From assembly GCA_032622095.1 (NCBI GenBank), contig CP136065.1:218096151-218160150 (forward strand): a stretch of DNA of 64,000 bases, given 5' to 3'. A model generated the notes under the pieces. It was not told the origin of the DNA, made no database searches, and worked only from the letters and a program-made list of their open reading frames with translations. This stretch comes from Siphonodentalium dalli. Lineage: Eukaryota > Mollusca > Scaphopoda > Gadilida > Siphonodentaliidae. The first letter of the stretch is position 1, and every line of letters starts with the position of its first letter. The translations under genes were made by a program, and so were the position numbers. Positions 35,910 through 47,393 of the stretch are shown in pieces.

Positions 35910-36352
35910 GTGTGCCGTACACGATGTGGCCCAATGATAAAACACTTAAACTTGAGACATGTCATGGTATCCGCTCTCACTTTATCACTGTTGTTACTGA
36001 TATCAGGCAATATCCATTTAAACCCAGGACCAAAAGATGTACTAACGATATCTATTTTCCACTACAATATTCGGAGTATACGACACAAGCTTGAAAGTAT
36101 CATGCACATTATTGAAGAACATGATGTCTTATGCTTCACTGAGACACACATATTTCCCAAACGACAAATTTTAATCCCAAACTTTTTATTGCCCATAAAC
36201 AGAGAAACAAGGGTGGTGTCGTGTATTTTTCAAGCAAGGTTTCTTATCGGCCCCTTACTGAGCTTCAGTTTGATGACGATGTATTATGGTGCTAAGAAAA
36301 TGCCCGAGACAAATTCGTATTGTGTGTAACATATAGATCGCGAATGCCTAGC
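35910..36352 (+). pseudogene. LINE-A N-terminal region: 2A-like motif and start of APE endonuclease
   Basis: An open frame reads a hydrophobic stretch (ALTLSLLLLI), then SGNIHLNPGP at 36,003-36,032, then the endonuclease start ISIFHYNIRSIRHKLESI and DVLCFTETHI with the conserved Glu. LxxNPGP after a hydrophobic leader resembles 2A ribosome-skipping peptides known from the N-termini of some CR1/L2 LINEs. Here the Asp and Glu of the D-[VI]-E-x-NPGP consensus are Asn and His, so activity is doubtful. A frameshift follows near 36,190; the correct frame continues GGVVYFSSK...VTYRSRMPS with a TAA stop at about 36,295. It is then cut by the hAT-type element at 36,353. Confidence 0.8.
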
Positions 36353-37444
36353 CAGGGACGTGGCTAGAGGGTCTCAGTTGGGGGGGGGTGTTCAACCTGG
36401 GAAATTCCAACTGCACCCCTCCCCCTTGAATCTGAATCAGAATCAGACCAATCACAAGTTTTGCACAATTCCATTCGCACCCCTTGCACCTCAGTGCTCA
36501 GGCCTAATATCCTATATATATGCATAAACTATGGTTCTATATTCCCGGTGTGAGAACATTCAGATATTTTAACCTGAAAAATTACATAAATCCTGACATC
36601 TGGTGGTCTAACTTCAGACAAATGCACACGGCTATACGGACAAGAGACCAGGACATACCGGGCTGACCATGGTTGTTCGGCCCGGTGTGAGAAAATTTTG
36701 AAAACTATAAAAGAAAATCGCAAATCCTAGAATCTAGACTGGACTCAACTGAAGCTTTCTTAGCGTTGGGAATCTCAAACCTCATACTTCCCCTCAGGTT
36801 GGAAATTCTCCAACTGATGACTATTTCAGTCCACAAGTTTGACCAAATGTAGTAAAATATTGTTTTGTTAAACTAATTAGCAGTTTTGTATTGGCCACGG
36901 GGGAGGGAAAATTTTGAAATCTGAACAAGAAAATCGCAAAATCATAGCACCTGGACTAACCTCAAGCCTTCCTTGATTTGGAAATTTCAAACCTGACACC
37001 CAACTTAGTGGAAAATTTCCAACTGATGACAATTCCAATGTTGACCAAATGTATGACAATATTGTTTTCTTAAATTAACTAACAGTTTTTGAATGGCCAC
37101 GGGGGAGGGATCAGGACACAAGCTTTCCAAGTGTTGGAAATTTCCAACCTGTCACCCCCCCCCCCCCCTAAGGTTGGAAAATTTCCAACTGATGACCATT
37201 TCAGTCCAACATTTTGACAAAAAATAGGAAAATATGCAAATATTGGCCCAAAAAAAATTAATTCCCCCATTAAATTGTTTGAAAATCAAACTACAAGAAC
37301 ATTTTCAACCTATTGTTAGTGTGAAATTTGCAACTAATGTTTTGGCAGGAATGAAATTTCAAACTGTTGAAAATTCTGACCAAAGTTGGGGTGAGACACC
37401 CCCCCCCCCCCCCCCCAAATAAACCCCATGTCGCCACGTCTCTG
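36353..37444. mobile_element. Non-autonomous hAT-type element inside LINE-A
   Basis: The ends are CAGGGACGTGGC and, inverted, CAGAGACGTGGC (one mismatch). TGCCTAGC flanks both sides (36,345-36,352; 37,445-37,452). An 8-bp duplication and ends starting CAG are the hAT signature. Reading across the two duplications without the 1,092-bp element keeps the LINE endonuclease in frame up to GDLNCD, which confirms the boundaries. The interior has no transposase. It holds three diverged ~200-bp units (about 36,679, 36,894 and 37,094), each with GGCC(A/C)CGGG, AAAATTTTGAAA, TTGGAAATTTC and CCAACTGATGAC, plus C-tracts at about 37,157 and 37,400. Confidence 0.93.
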
Positions 37445-40400
37445 TGCCTAGCCAACTAATAGGAATCCCTGCTGTCTTCACTACACCTAGCATTATGATA
37501 GTCGGAGACTTGAATTGTGACCTATTTAAGCCGACCGGTCCACGAAAGGATATGATGGATGAGCTAACACTCAATAATGTCACCCCGGTGTGTCAAACCA
37601 TCGCGCAACGTGTGTCGAAATTATCTGCGATCGTACGGATTCCAAAGCTACCAAAAGACGTGTCTGGAATTACAACAGCGAACTTTGAGAATAATATTAT
37701 CAGTAACACTGATTGGTCTAGCCACCTCCGCCCACTAACAAGTCCACTAAATGCTGACTTTCCATAGCTAAAACATGCATACCTAATCGCATGGCGACAA
37801 TCAGGACAGATGACAAACCATGATTTGACTCCAAATTGCGAACTCAGATAAGAAAGCGTGATCGGCTAAGAAAAATTGCCATAAACAAAAATACAACATA
37901 CTATTGTAAGCGCGCCCGAAATAAAGCAAATAATATGAAAGCATTTGCAAAGGACACTTACATGGAAAAGATTGACTGTTCCCTGACATTGGAAAAACAA
38001 TCTCTGGAAAATCAGAAAACAATTTTTAAACAATTTCAACTCGGATACGAGCAAATCCGATTTGCTGGACTCTGGTAATATCATTGAAGATGACCACAAA
38101 GCATAAATCATTAATGAAACATTCATGAAAAACCGTCATATATCGACTTTGCCTTGACTACTTTCGAGTTCAGGACTACGAAAATATTAACGTCAATAAC
38201 TGCCAGTGAGTCTGAAATTCAAACCATACTGAAAGCTTTGCTATCTGGAAAAGCCACTGACCACGATGAAATAAGTAACCGGATGTTGCGTGAAATCAAA
38301 TTTACCAAAAAAAAACCCACTAAAGATCATTTTTAATCAGTCACTTAATTTATCTATCTTCCCGCCTGAATAGAAGCGAGCCGATGTTAGTCCACTTTAC
38401 AACAAAATGGATAGACTGGATGCAAATAACCATAGCCCCTTATCCCTATTGTGTTATACAGCCAAAGTATTCGAAAAAATATATATTTAAATGGTCTTTA
38501 GTCATTTGCACGACAACAATCCCCTGTATGAATATCAATCTGGATTCTTACCTTGATACAGTACCGAATTACAGCTATTAGACATATATCACAAGCTATC
38601 GCAAGCGGCGGATAATGGTCTGACAACCTGCGGCGTTTTTTTGTTTTTGTGATGTCTCAAAAGCATTTGACAAAGATTAGCATCGCGGCCGGCTCCTGCA
38701 ACTTGAACGTTATGGCATTTCTGGAAGCTTTTTAAAGTGGCTCGGTAGTTATCTCCATAATCTTATGTAGAGAGTTAGGGTTAATAATGACATCGCCATA
38801 CAATTGGTGCTGGTGTCCATCAAGGGTAAGTTATCAGCCCTACCCTATTTTTGATATACATCAATGACATAGCCGATGCCATAACTTCGGTCACTCGCAT
38901 GTTCGCCGATGACATGTACAAATGCAAACCGCACTTACTACAAAATATATTGAAACAAATCTCAATTGTGATTTAAATTCCCTTCATGACTTGTACCGCT
39001 AGGTGGCTAGTGAACTTCAACCAGACAATAAAACGCCCTTCTATTCACCCGAGCAAACAACCAACACCATTGCCTTAATTTTGCTGGGACACCGGTGAGC
39101 TTTGCCCAATCACATACAAATCTAGGTGTTGAATTACAACCTAATTTCAAATGGGATATACACATAATTATCGATCTACAAGAAAGCATCATCCCGATTA
39201 TCACAGTTACAAGCCCCGTCTGGGCGTTTGCCGCCGATATACATTGTTATGCCACACGAATAGTTTCCGGGTGTACACGTTCCGTGCCCAACGTCCGCCT
39301 ACTCTCCAAAGTGGGTTGGCAAAGTTTATCTGAAATGACACTGTTACATAAAACCGCAACCGGAAACGCCCCAAATTATTTACCTCTTCTGGATTCATGC
39401 AGTTTGCTGAATTTATCTCGCGTTTAAGATCATGACAACTTTGAAACCGTCTTAAGTAAACCATGTGTAACCATGCAATTACGCCCAAGCATCTCGTTGG
39501 TGTCTTGACAACATGTCCTTCAAATAATTGTATTGAGAGAAGTGCTCCAAAAATTTCAAAAAAAACTTGGCCCAACCCCTTTTTATGCAAAGATAATGGC
39601 CGCATTCAGCATTTCCAGTTTAAACCTTCGAGTTTAAACTTATTCAAACCTACATTAATTGTCCAGCCAAACAGGGTCTAAGTTGGTGTTTGTGGTCGTT
39701 CAGTGGCTAGCAGAGTCTATGATATGGCATTCAAACTACCCAATACCAGGCGGACCACAAGCCGGCCAGTAGAATGATTGTTGTCATGCCCTCCATTGTC
39801 GGGAACAAGCACATGCACGGTCGTGTGAGAATGAATGAATTGTGACATGATAATACCATATAGCTGCAAGGCGCCACTCTCACCTTATGGACACGCCACC
39901 AATCGATATTATGTACAGCTCCGCCCACGTAAACCACGGTTAAGAAAAGACGAATTCATCATCTCAGATCTGGCCTCCCCCTAAATGGGTTTTATCTGGA
40001 CCGTCGACTGTTATGGTCTAGTTTCAATCGTTCATGCCAAAAATGTGCCTAACTTGGAACAAACTCCCCGACATTGTAACCAAAGCTGAAAGCCTACATG
40101 AATTCAAGATATTCCTCAAAATTATATACTACATACACAAACACCCAAACTACTATTATACCGGTTCCAGAAAAAACAATATAATACATACCAAATTGAG
40201 AAACAAATGCAGCGACTTAAATCATGACAAATTCGAAAACCACATAGCTCTTTGCCCATTCTGTGATTGTGGAAACAATAATCGAAGACTCCCACCATTA
40301 CTTTGTCTTATGTCCCCTATACCAGACACAACGCGTACGGCTTTTTAACAGGCTTAGAACAAAGGGTATCACTGTATACAATATCGCCGACCTCCTTAAA

Positions 40401-40490
40401 GGTATAACAAACATTAGTAATAACAAAAACAAATTAATATTTGCAGGAATTCAAAAATATATAGTCGCTACTAACCGCTTTACCAATTAA
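37445..40490 (+). pseudogene. LINE-A endonuclease C-part, reverse transcriptase and C-terminal domain (broken)
   Basis: In order: PSIMIVGDLNCDLF (37,490-37,530; GDxN of the APE endonuclease); an RT N-terminal linker (MRTQIRKRDRLRK...RARNKAN) from 37,836; the RT approach ILKALLSGKATDHDEISNRM at about 38,230; a finger segment NHSPLSLLCYTAKVFEKIY at about 38,430; palm motif CDVSKAFDK at about 38,650; FADDM at 38,902-38,916 with the two catalytic Asp codons; thumb wording LGVELQPNFKWDIHI at about 39,130; WNKLPDIVTKAESLHEFKIFL at about 40,050; and CDCGN...HYFVLCPLYQTQR near 40,260-40,330. Segments lie in different frames with several stops, so no product is possible. The stretch about 39,660-40,000 has little recognisable coding and may hold decayed or inserted sequence. 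Confidence 0.85.
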
Positions 40491-40793
40491 CACATTCACC
40501 ACCTCTGGGTCAACGTCACGCACGAACGCCATCTTTTTTAAAGCTAATACTAAACTGACAAACACATCTTCTCTATGTCAACAACCAGTAATCAAACTAA
40601 ATGAACTCACATATCGAACCAGGATATGGTAACACATATAAAAAAAAAAATTTAAACATATATATATCATCTTGTTATTATAATAACGTGTGCAATTGTA
40701 TGGGGAGAGGGGCTTTCTAAGTTGTATAACTTCTGCCCCAATCCCAATTGTACATAAACGATACAATAAAATATGTTTAAACTATGAGCCCAT

Positions 40794-40886
40794 GCAGAAT
40801 GAGGTCCCCAGATGATGAATTTGGTGATGCTAGCCCGCTTTTTGGGCTAGCATCACTAAACTCACCCTCTAAGGACCTCATTCTGC
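40794..40886. mobile_element. 93-bp foldback element at the LINE-A 3' junction
   Basis: GCAGAATGAGGTCC and GGACCTCATTCTGC form the outer stem; TGGTGATGCTAGCCC with GGGCTAGCATCAC forms the inner stem around a short T-rich loop. It sits at the last base of the putative LINE target duplication. Non-coding. Confidence 0.85.
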
Positions 40887-41765
40887 AAATGACAGGTACA
40901 TTATAATCGGGCTTGAGAATATTGCACATGTTCAATCCCAAAGTCCAAACTATGACATCATACTTACTGCCGCCTATGAACCACATTGACCGCAAGTTTT
41001 AACCGTCATAATCCAATAACCGCAATCGGTTCCGGAAATCACCGGAGATGGTTGGACATGATCGATCCGTGGACTGTTCATTTCTCAAAGTCCAAACGAT
41101 GACACCCTGTCTACTGCCGTTATAGTGGATTGAGAAACAATTGTCTAATTATTGACGAATTACATTAATGTTCCGCCCCTTGTCACTGCTGTTCTCATTT
41201 GATGGACTCAAACATTCCTGAATGAGGTATGTGGGTATTTTTTTTATTTTGCAATCACATTAAGATATCATAACATTAGAACATGTTCCGCTCATAACTA
41301 GAGTTTTCTTATTGAGATAATTTAGTTGAGCATCGCATCATATATAGCTATTGGATCTATTACTACTCGGGCTGTCAACCAAATAAATGGGACGTCATTG
41401 TTATTCTCGCTTCGTATCTCATCTCATATCTCTCAAGACCGAAGTAAATGGCAGATACGTCGTCGATATCCGTCCACTTTTTCAAACTGATGCCTCGAGA
41501 TGGATCCATCACCCCCTCGAGACAAATTGTTGAAGGCCTGAGATTCGACTGCATCGACATGATTTATTGTCCCGCCCATGATATAATTCTCTTACTTCGA
41601 TATCGCCATTTAGTTTCGTGACGTGTTGGTAATTGTGAAAACCTTTCAAGTTCCAGTGTTCTCAAACTGACAATACAAATCAACAATTTCAGTCTCACAA
41701 GCCTAGTGTACGTGCAGTAAGCCATATTATACGTGTTTTATATACGAGAGTTTTAGCTATATATA
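40887..41765. other. Unassigned stretch
   Basis: No gene recognised. Two diverged halves near 40,940-41,000 and 41,060-41,140 share TCCAAACTATGACATC/TCCAAACGATGACACC-like wording and may be an old duplication. Confidence 0.3.
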
Positions 41766-42870
41766 GGGTTACCCGGCGTTGTCCAGGTTACAATGATGTA
41801 AACCCTCTGTTGTGGACATTTGGTGGGATAGAGAATACTCTTGCTCATAAATGGGAGCTGTCAAATTTAGCGATTTTCAATGAAAAACAATGACCACCGG
41901 CAACCATCTTGGATTTTACTCGAATGACTAAATCCTTTGGCTCACCTTATAGACCACATCCGATCATCACCAAACCAGCAGCCATCTTGGATTTTACTCT
42001 TTGCATGACAAAATCCTTTGGCATACCCTACAGGCCACATCCCTTATCCGATCATCACTAAACTTCATATGGATCTTCGGGGTCTTCTAGGTGGGAGCTT
42101 TCGATTTTTTCCGAAATTCATTTTTTAAAATCTTGGCCACCAGCAGCCAGCTTGGATTTCAAATTTGAATCCATCGGCTCAGCTCGCAGCCCGCATTTAT
42201 TGGACAACCAGCAGGGTTACCCGGTGTTGTCCAGGTTACAATGATGTGAAACCCTCTGCTGTTGACATTTGGTGGGATAGAGAATACTCTTGCTCATAAA
42301 TGGGAGCTGTCAAATTTAGCGATTTTCAATGAAAAACAAGACCACCGGCAACCATCTTGGATTTTACTCGAATGACTAAATCCTTTGGCTCACCTTATAG
42401 ACCACCGGCAACCATCTTGGATTTTACTCGAATGACTAAATCCTTTGGCTCACCTTATAGACCACATCCGATCATCACCAAACTTCGTATGGGTCTTCGG
42501 GGTGACCTCTAGATGGGAGTCATCGATTTTCCCCGAAATTAGATTATTTAAAACAAAAAAAACATGGCCGCCAGCAGCCATCTTGGATTTTACTCTTTGC
42601 ATGACAAAATCCTTTGGCATACCCTATAGGCCACATCCCTTATCCGATCATCACTAAACTTCATATGGATCTTCGGGATCTTCTAGATGGGAGCTTTCGA
42701 TTTTTTCCGAAATTCATTTTTTTTAAACATGGCCACCAGCAGCCAGCTTGGATTTCAAATTTGAATCCATCGGCTCAGCTCGCAGCCCGCATTTATTGGA
42801 CAACCAGCAGGGTTACCCGGCGTTGGCCAGGTTAAAATGGTCTGAAACCCTCTGCTGTGGAAATTCAGTG
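41766..42870 (+). repeat. Complex tandem repeat (448- and 596-bp units)
   Basis: GGGTTACCCGGCGTTGTCCA starts at 41,766, 42,214 and (GGCGTTGGCC) 42,810. Each full unit continues with AATACTCTTGCTCATAAATG, GCAACCATCTTGGATTTTAC, CATCCGATCATCAC, a second CATCTTGGATTTTACTC-type half and CATTTATTGGACAACCAGCA. Unit 2 is longer because a 60-bp piece (ACCACCGGCAACCATCTTGG...) is duplicated at 42,341/42,401 and because it keeps a segment missing from unit 1. Apparently non-coding; the frames at 42,445-43,119 are incidental. Confidence 0.9.
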
Positions 42871-43474
42871 GGAATAGATAACTCATGTTACACTATTCTC
42901 AAAATTGTATATCCAAATAGCATCACAAAACGTCATCCGTATACATGGATTATAAGTAGTGGCTCACCTTGTCCGAGCGATTGTCATGATGTTTGTTTGT
43001 CGCCATTAATTCTTCCCACCGATAAAGATGTATGTATTTATTTACAACTGCGCGTACTTCAGACGTTATCATTTTTAAATCGTACAGTCGACGTGGTTGG
43101 AATTGACGTTTTAAAATAGATAGTTATATTGTAATCAACACATGATCATCATAAACACATTAATTCGCAAAATATAAAAGGCGACAATTTGGTTTTACAT
43201 AGAGATACATAATTCAATCTAGAAGGGCTAGACTATGATTTATGGTCTATGGTTATCATATCTCCACGAAGATACAACTGTTTTAAAGAAATGGCTAGGT
43301 GCTCAGAGTGGTGCTATACTGACTAATTATTCTCAGTTTAAAATATATATTTAAATAAATACATGTGCCCGACACAGAGCGAGGTTTTAATTGTTTATGT
43401 TAGGCTATGAATCTGTTATAAAAAAATGAAATAAATCCTCTGTATCGGCAGATGTTCCCTTGTCAATTAAATTC
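42871..43474. other. Unassigned stretch
   Basis: No feature recognised. Confidence 0.3.
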
Positions 43475-43870
43475 AATATCCTTATAAATTTTGTGACCCT
43501 CCTCTTCCTATCCCTGACTCAAGCGGCGACATCTTTGAACCACATAATTAGACTCATTATGGAGATAAATATATATCAAATTGGTGAAAATCGGCGATTG
43601 AACACATTGGTATCACACGTGGTGCCCCCCTCTCTCGCACAAACGGCACAAATTTGACGTATTTAAACCACACGATTAGATTCGTAAATATGTATCAATT
43701 TGTTAGAAATCGGCGCTAAAACAATTTGTTTTAACAAGTTTGGTGTCCCTCTCGCCTCCATGCACCCCACGTTTGACATCTTTAAACCACACGAGTAGAT
43801 TCCTAATATCATGGAGATGATTATGTATGAGTTTGGTGGTAATCGGCGACTAAAATTTTTATTAAATGTA
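43475..43870 (+). repeat. Degenerate tandem repeat, three units of about 150 bp
   Basis: Three blocks share GTG(A/C/T)CCC-CTC, GACATCTTTGAACCACATAA (variants GACGTATTTAAACCACACGA and GACATCTTTAAACCACACGA), GTA(T)ATATATCAA-TT-GGT and AAATCGGCG(A/C)(C/T)(T/G)(A)A. Divergence is about a quarter of positions. Possibly an old satellite seed. Confidence 0.7.
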
Positions 43871-44802
43871 GCGTGCAAATAGGTCGTAACGCAGGGTTTA
43901 AGGACAACATAATTGTTGTGATCTGTCGTTAATGCGTTACCATTCTGTGCCATGTAATATGTTAGGGCCTTATATTATCTACCAGGAAGACACATCGACG
44001 CCTAAACACAAAATCCGTGTAATAAATCAGCAACGTTATAGTTCTCGCTTTTTAATGGAGAATTGAATTCTTTAAGTTATCACAGTCAGTCGGTGAACGG
44101 GGGCCCAACTTTACAACGACTGTGTTGAATATAACACTTTTATTCCTATTCATTATTCGACGAACAACTACAGTAATGCAGCTTACATTCTTTGATTGAA
44201 TCAACATCTTTCGTAAATAGACTACAATTTTGTGGAGTTTTAACGGCATCTTATTCCAGTGTAGAGTTTATGACTTCCTCCACACTATTATCATAAGTTA
44301 TATCTAATTTCTCACACAGTAAGTCGCGTCATGTTTGCATGGTGATTTAGTCAGAAAGCTTTTGCGGGTTGTTGTGATTCTACTCTATCGAGATTTAGCT
44401 CGCTTTTACTATTCATGTTGCGATTTATGGGAAAGAATGATAAACAATGATTGGATTTCTTTAAAACACCATTGCAATTCTTTACTAATTGACAAAGACA
44501 TTGATCTTGTGAAACCGTATATGCGCGTATCCGTCAATAACAGAGACAAGTTATCTATACTGGGGAATACTAATCCGGATACACGAGTTCTATACTGGTG
44601 GAATTAATCCGGAGACATGAGTTATGTCCTGTTTAGAGTTAATTAAATCCGGTATCGTGTATACTCGGTTTATTATGGACAGTGAAGAATAACTCAGAAC
44701 GGAAAATGCAAATAACATAGGTAACCACGTTATTCTGCCCATTTATCGATATGTTGGAATATTCCAACTGATACCCAACTGATACCTCAAGCTATTCAGA
44801 CA
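43871..44802. other. Unassigned stretch
   Basis: No feature recognised. The 90-codon frame at 44,335-44,607 (+) has no domain that I can name. Confidence 0.3.
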
Positions 44803-45095
44803 GCCTGTTGTCCCAAAATCCCTCACATTATATGCTTATAAATAAGTTTTTTTAGGTATATAATCCGCTTAGAATCGCCTCATTCTGAGTCGATAATATG
44901 CTGAAAATGAGAGCATTTTAGTCACATTGTAGACTCATAATTAGGCGATTATAAGCAGATTGTGTGCAGACAATGACACAAAGAAGCCAATGCACGACTT
45001 CTCATGTGTACGTTCTAACATGTGCGTTATGGCCCGCGCCATAAAATAACGGCTATGACTCCATTATCTGCTTATTTCAGAATCAAATAATCACA
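44803..45095 (+). repeat. Dispersed repeat family R, long copy
   Basis: Aligns with 35,325-35,645: CCTGTTGTCCCAAAATCCCT, AGAATCGCCTCATTCTGAGT, AGACAATGACACAAAGAAGC, GTTATGGCCCGCGCCATAAA and GACTCCATTATCTGCTTATT. This copy has about 30 extra bases near 44,930-44,960. Confidence 0.8.
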
Positions 45096-45420
45096 AAATT
45101 CCAAGCTAGTGCCCCCATTGATTGCAATGTTGTCAACTGTTTGCCATTTTGAGATATTGGCTGAAGGTAGATAATTTTTACACTAAATATTGGTTTGAAA
45201 ATTAAACTGTTAGAACAGCTAATGACACGGCGACAATGTCGATGCTAATCTCAAACAATATCCACCTGACAACATTTACTTGTTCTTGGTCTCCCATATC
45301 AATTTAGAACATAGTGCTGTTCTGAACATTGGCAATTACCTTTAAAAATATTTTTGCAGCATATTCTTAACTTACCGGCGACATTGACTTCTCGCCAATA
45401 ATTATTATTTATCTGCACAT
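45096..45420. other. Unassigned stretch
   Basis: No feature recognised. Confidence 0.3.
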
Positions 45421-45550
45421 GGAGGTGACGGGAAGACGGTCCTCGAGACCACGTCACCTCCATGCAATATATAGTCATAAATATTGTATTGCATTTTGTA
45501 TTCCTATAACTATATTGCAGAATAAAATCATACCATACCATACCATGGTA
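45421..45550 (+). mobile_element. LINE 3' tail: stem-loop plus (ATACC)n
   Basis: A stem of GGAGGTGACG with CGTCACCTCC (45,421-45,430; 45,452-45,461) has the loop motif GGAAGACGGTC. An AT-rich spacer, AATAAAATCATACCATACC and a short tandem tail follow. Same plan as 26,643-26,783. No LINE coding sequence remains upstream. Confidence 0.7.
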
Positions 45551-45682
45551 CATATTAGAGTATCTTCTAAGTTAACGAAGTTAGTCGAGGAAATACCTGT
45601 AACCTGTTTTAAAATTACACTGACTTCGACGATATTGACATTTCATTCTTCACATAACCTCTCTTATCCTTATTCTTATAAC

Positions 45683-45830
45683 CAGCCTGTTCTCCTTAAA
45701 ATACGCTCATATTGCACTTATTTCAAAAACTCAAATAAGCCCATATCGACTTCAATTGAATCTGAATTACGCTCTATATGAACATAAAACGCGGTTTTTA
45801 AGCCACATGTCGGTTTGCGCTCCAAAATAC
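45683..45830 (+). repeat. Dispersed repeat family R, diverged fragment
   Basis: CAGCCTGTTCTCCTTAAAAT, AATAAGCCCATATCGACTTC and AAACGCGG-TTTTTAAGCCAC resemble parts of family R. Boundaries are uncertain. Confidence 0.4.
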
Positions 45831-46234
45831 ACATAATATTATTCGCTTTTGAATAAATATCTGAACTACCTTCCTACGAGCATTATTTAACCCAAAAAGA
45901 CGCATTGAAGTAATGAAAAATACAAGTCTGAATACGGTGTTTGGGTCCCAAACACAAAACAACCATGGTGCGACATGGAACAGAAAAGAGCGTCCCGTGG
46001 TAGTCTATTCCTGATATGGTAGCAATAAAGAGCGTCTGTCTGACTTCTGGCAAAAAGTTGAAAACTGCTAAATAAAATGGCTGTGACATTGGAAAGTGTT
46101 TTTCATAGCACATGAAGCTGGTATATCAATAGTTCGTTTATTTATCGACGTACAGATGTATTGTATCCGTCGCTCCAAATTACGTAGACAAAAATTTGAA
46201 GGTTCGAATGAGCCATGTCGTTTAAAACAGTCCC

Positions 46235-46860
46235 AATATTGCACTATTTCCACACGACATAAGCCCATATTGACATTATTTATTCCACATTTTTACATCG
46301 ACACGATTTGCAAGACGCATGCTTTTTATAATGTTTTTTCACTGCGGCTCTCGCCATTCAACCGTAACCCTTTACCCAACAGAATGGCCCTGTGCCAATG
46401 CATTCTCTTATATATGCGAGTCGACCATAGGTCGCCTCGCATATATAAGAGAATGCATTGGCTTAACACATTAAAAATTATAAAATTGTTAAAGAATGTA
46501 AGAAAAAATGGTAAAAAGTGATAAAAAAAAGTTTTATTTTTTTAGGCCAATGCATTCTCTTATATATGCGAGGCGACCTATGGTCGACTCGCATATATAA
46601 GAGAATGCATTGGCACAGGGGCATAACTGTAACTATCACAATGTGGTCAAGGAGCCGGTTCCATTTGTATGGTTCTATTGAGACAGACCGAAGATATTTT
46701 AGGCTGTTGAAGCTTTATTTGGCCGGTTTTGGCCGTTTTGTTGGGTAAAGGGTTAATAGCGGGTATAGCTCAATATGGCTTATTTCAGAATCAAGTCAGT
46801 CCAATATGAACTTATGTGAAAATTTAGGTCCATTATGAACTTATTTGCACGAGGATGATT
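46235..46860 (+). repeat. Dispersed repeat family R, module split by a MITE
   Basis: 46,259-46,365 (ATAAGCCCATATTGACATTA, ACATCGACACGATTTGCAAG, CACTGCGGC) and 46,790-46,860 (GTCCAATATGAACTTATGTG, GAACTTATTTGCACGAGG) align with the uninterrupted copy at 29,550-29,690. The gap is filled by the piggyBac-like MITE at 46,368-46,752. Confidence 0.65.
46368..46752. mobile_element. piggyBac-like palindromic MITE, copy 2
   Basis: Ends CCCTTTACCCAACAG and inverted CCCTTTACCCAAC. The left flank is GTAA (46,364-46,367, one change from TTAA) and the right flank is TTAA (46,753-46,756). Two reverse-complementary 69-bp palindromes as in copy 1. The right part lacks a ~10-bp segment present in copy 1 (after GAGCCGGTTCCA). 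Confidence 0.9.
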
Positions 46861-47204
46861 AGTCTTGTTGTACCGATTTAAACGCGCGTGATAACTTTCT
46901 GATATTGTCACGAATTGATCGAACTAATCGTATTTCCTTGTCAAGATTAAGTTGCTCAGTGTCAATATGTCTTTATTTTTCCATTTAGTCTTCATCTAAA
47001 TCCCATGCCATTTTTAAAAATAGAACATATCGCCTGCTCCTCGGGTGCATATTTGTCAGTTCCAGTTGATTAACAACCACGGTATGTCCGATTTTCTGCC
47101 CGCCAAATGAGTCCGTAAAAACTGAACTGAGTACATTTGTTTTGTTACGTAAATTACATTTTATACATTGAGATGTGTAAATTAAATTGCGAAAATCGTT
47201 CAAC
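46861..47204. other. Unassigned stretch with a 72-codon minus-strand frame
   Basis: A minus-strand frame (47,203 to 46,985) begins directly beside the Penelope-like terminal repeat and ends in an acidic tail (MAWDLDED). It has four Cys/Met-rich segments but no motif I can name. It may be an exon relic or chance. Confidence 0.25.
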
Positions 47205-47344
47205 GCATAGAAGCTACATGCGTAGCGTTGTGAAGAAAAGTCAATGCTTGAGTATATGGGAACTCATGTAGCTTAGAAGCAGTCCATACAACGTATAAGG
47301 ATATTTTAGATAATGAGAGTTGGACCAAGGAGAAATTGTAAATT
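47205..47344. repeat. Left inverted terminal repeat of the Penelope-like element
   Basis: It starts GCATAGAAGCTACATG and ends GGAGAAATTGTAAATT. Internally, AGCTACATG and CATGTAGCTT can pair, so each repeat can form its own hairpin. Confidence 0.93.
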
Positions 47345-47393
47345 TAGAACAATTTAGAACGACGAGCCATCAGAACACTTCAGAACAGAAAAT

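Larger units (their letters stand above)
35825..40786 (+). mobile_element. LINE-A: decayed CR1/L2-like non-LTR retrotransposon
   Basis: The coding order is endonuclease, reverse transcriptase and C-terminal zinc-knuckle-like region, followed by a 3' UTR ending AATAAAATATGTTTAAACTA. AGCCCATG at 35,817-35,824 and 40,787-40,794 may be its 8-bp target duplication; if so the element is 4.96 kb, of which 1.1 kb is a later hAT-type insertion. Multiple frameshifts and stops make it inactive. Two partial relatives lie in the window (11,844-12,422, minus; 25,629-25,714, plus). The clade (CR1, L2 or a close relative) is inferred from motif wording only. Confidence 0.85.

Noticed and set aside
47205-47344. 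Hammerhead ribozyme in the Penelope-like terminal repeat
   Set aside because: Known in some Penelope-like elements, but neither strand has the CTGATGA...GAAA core. CTGATGA occurs in the hAT repeats (about 36,816-37,194) without a matching GAAA context.
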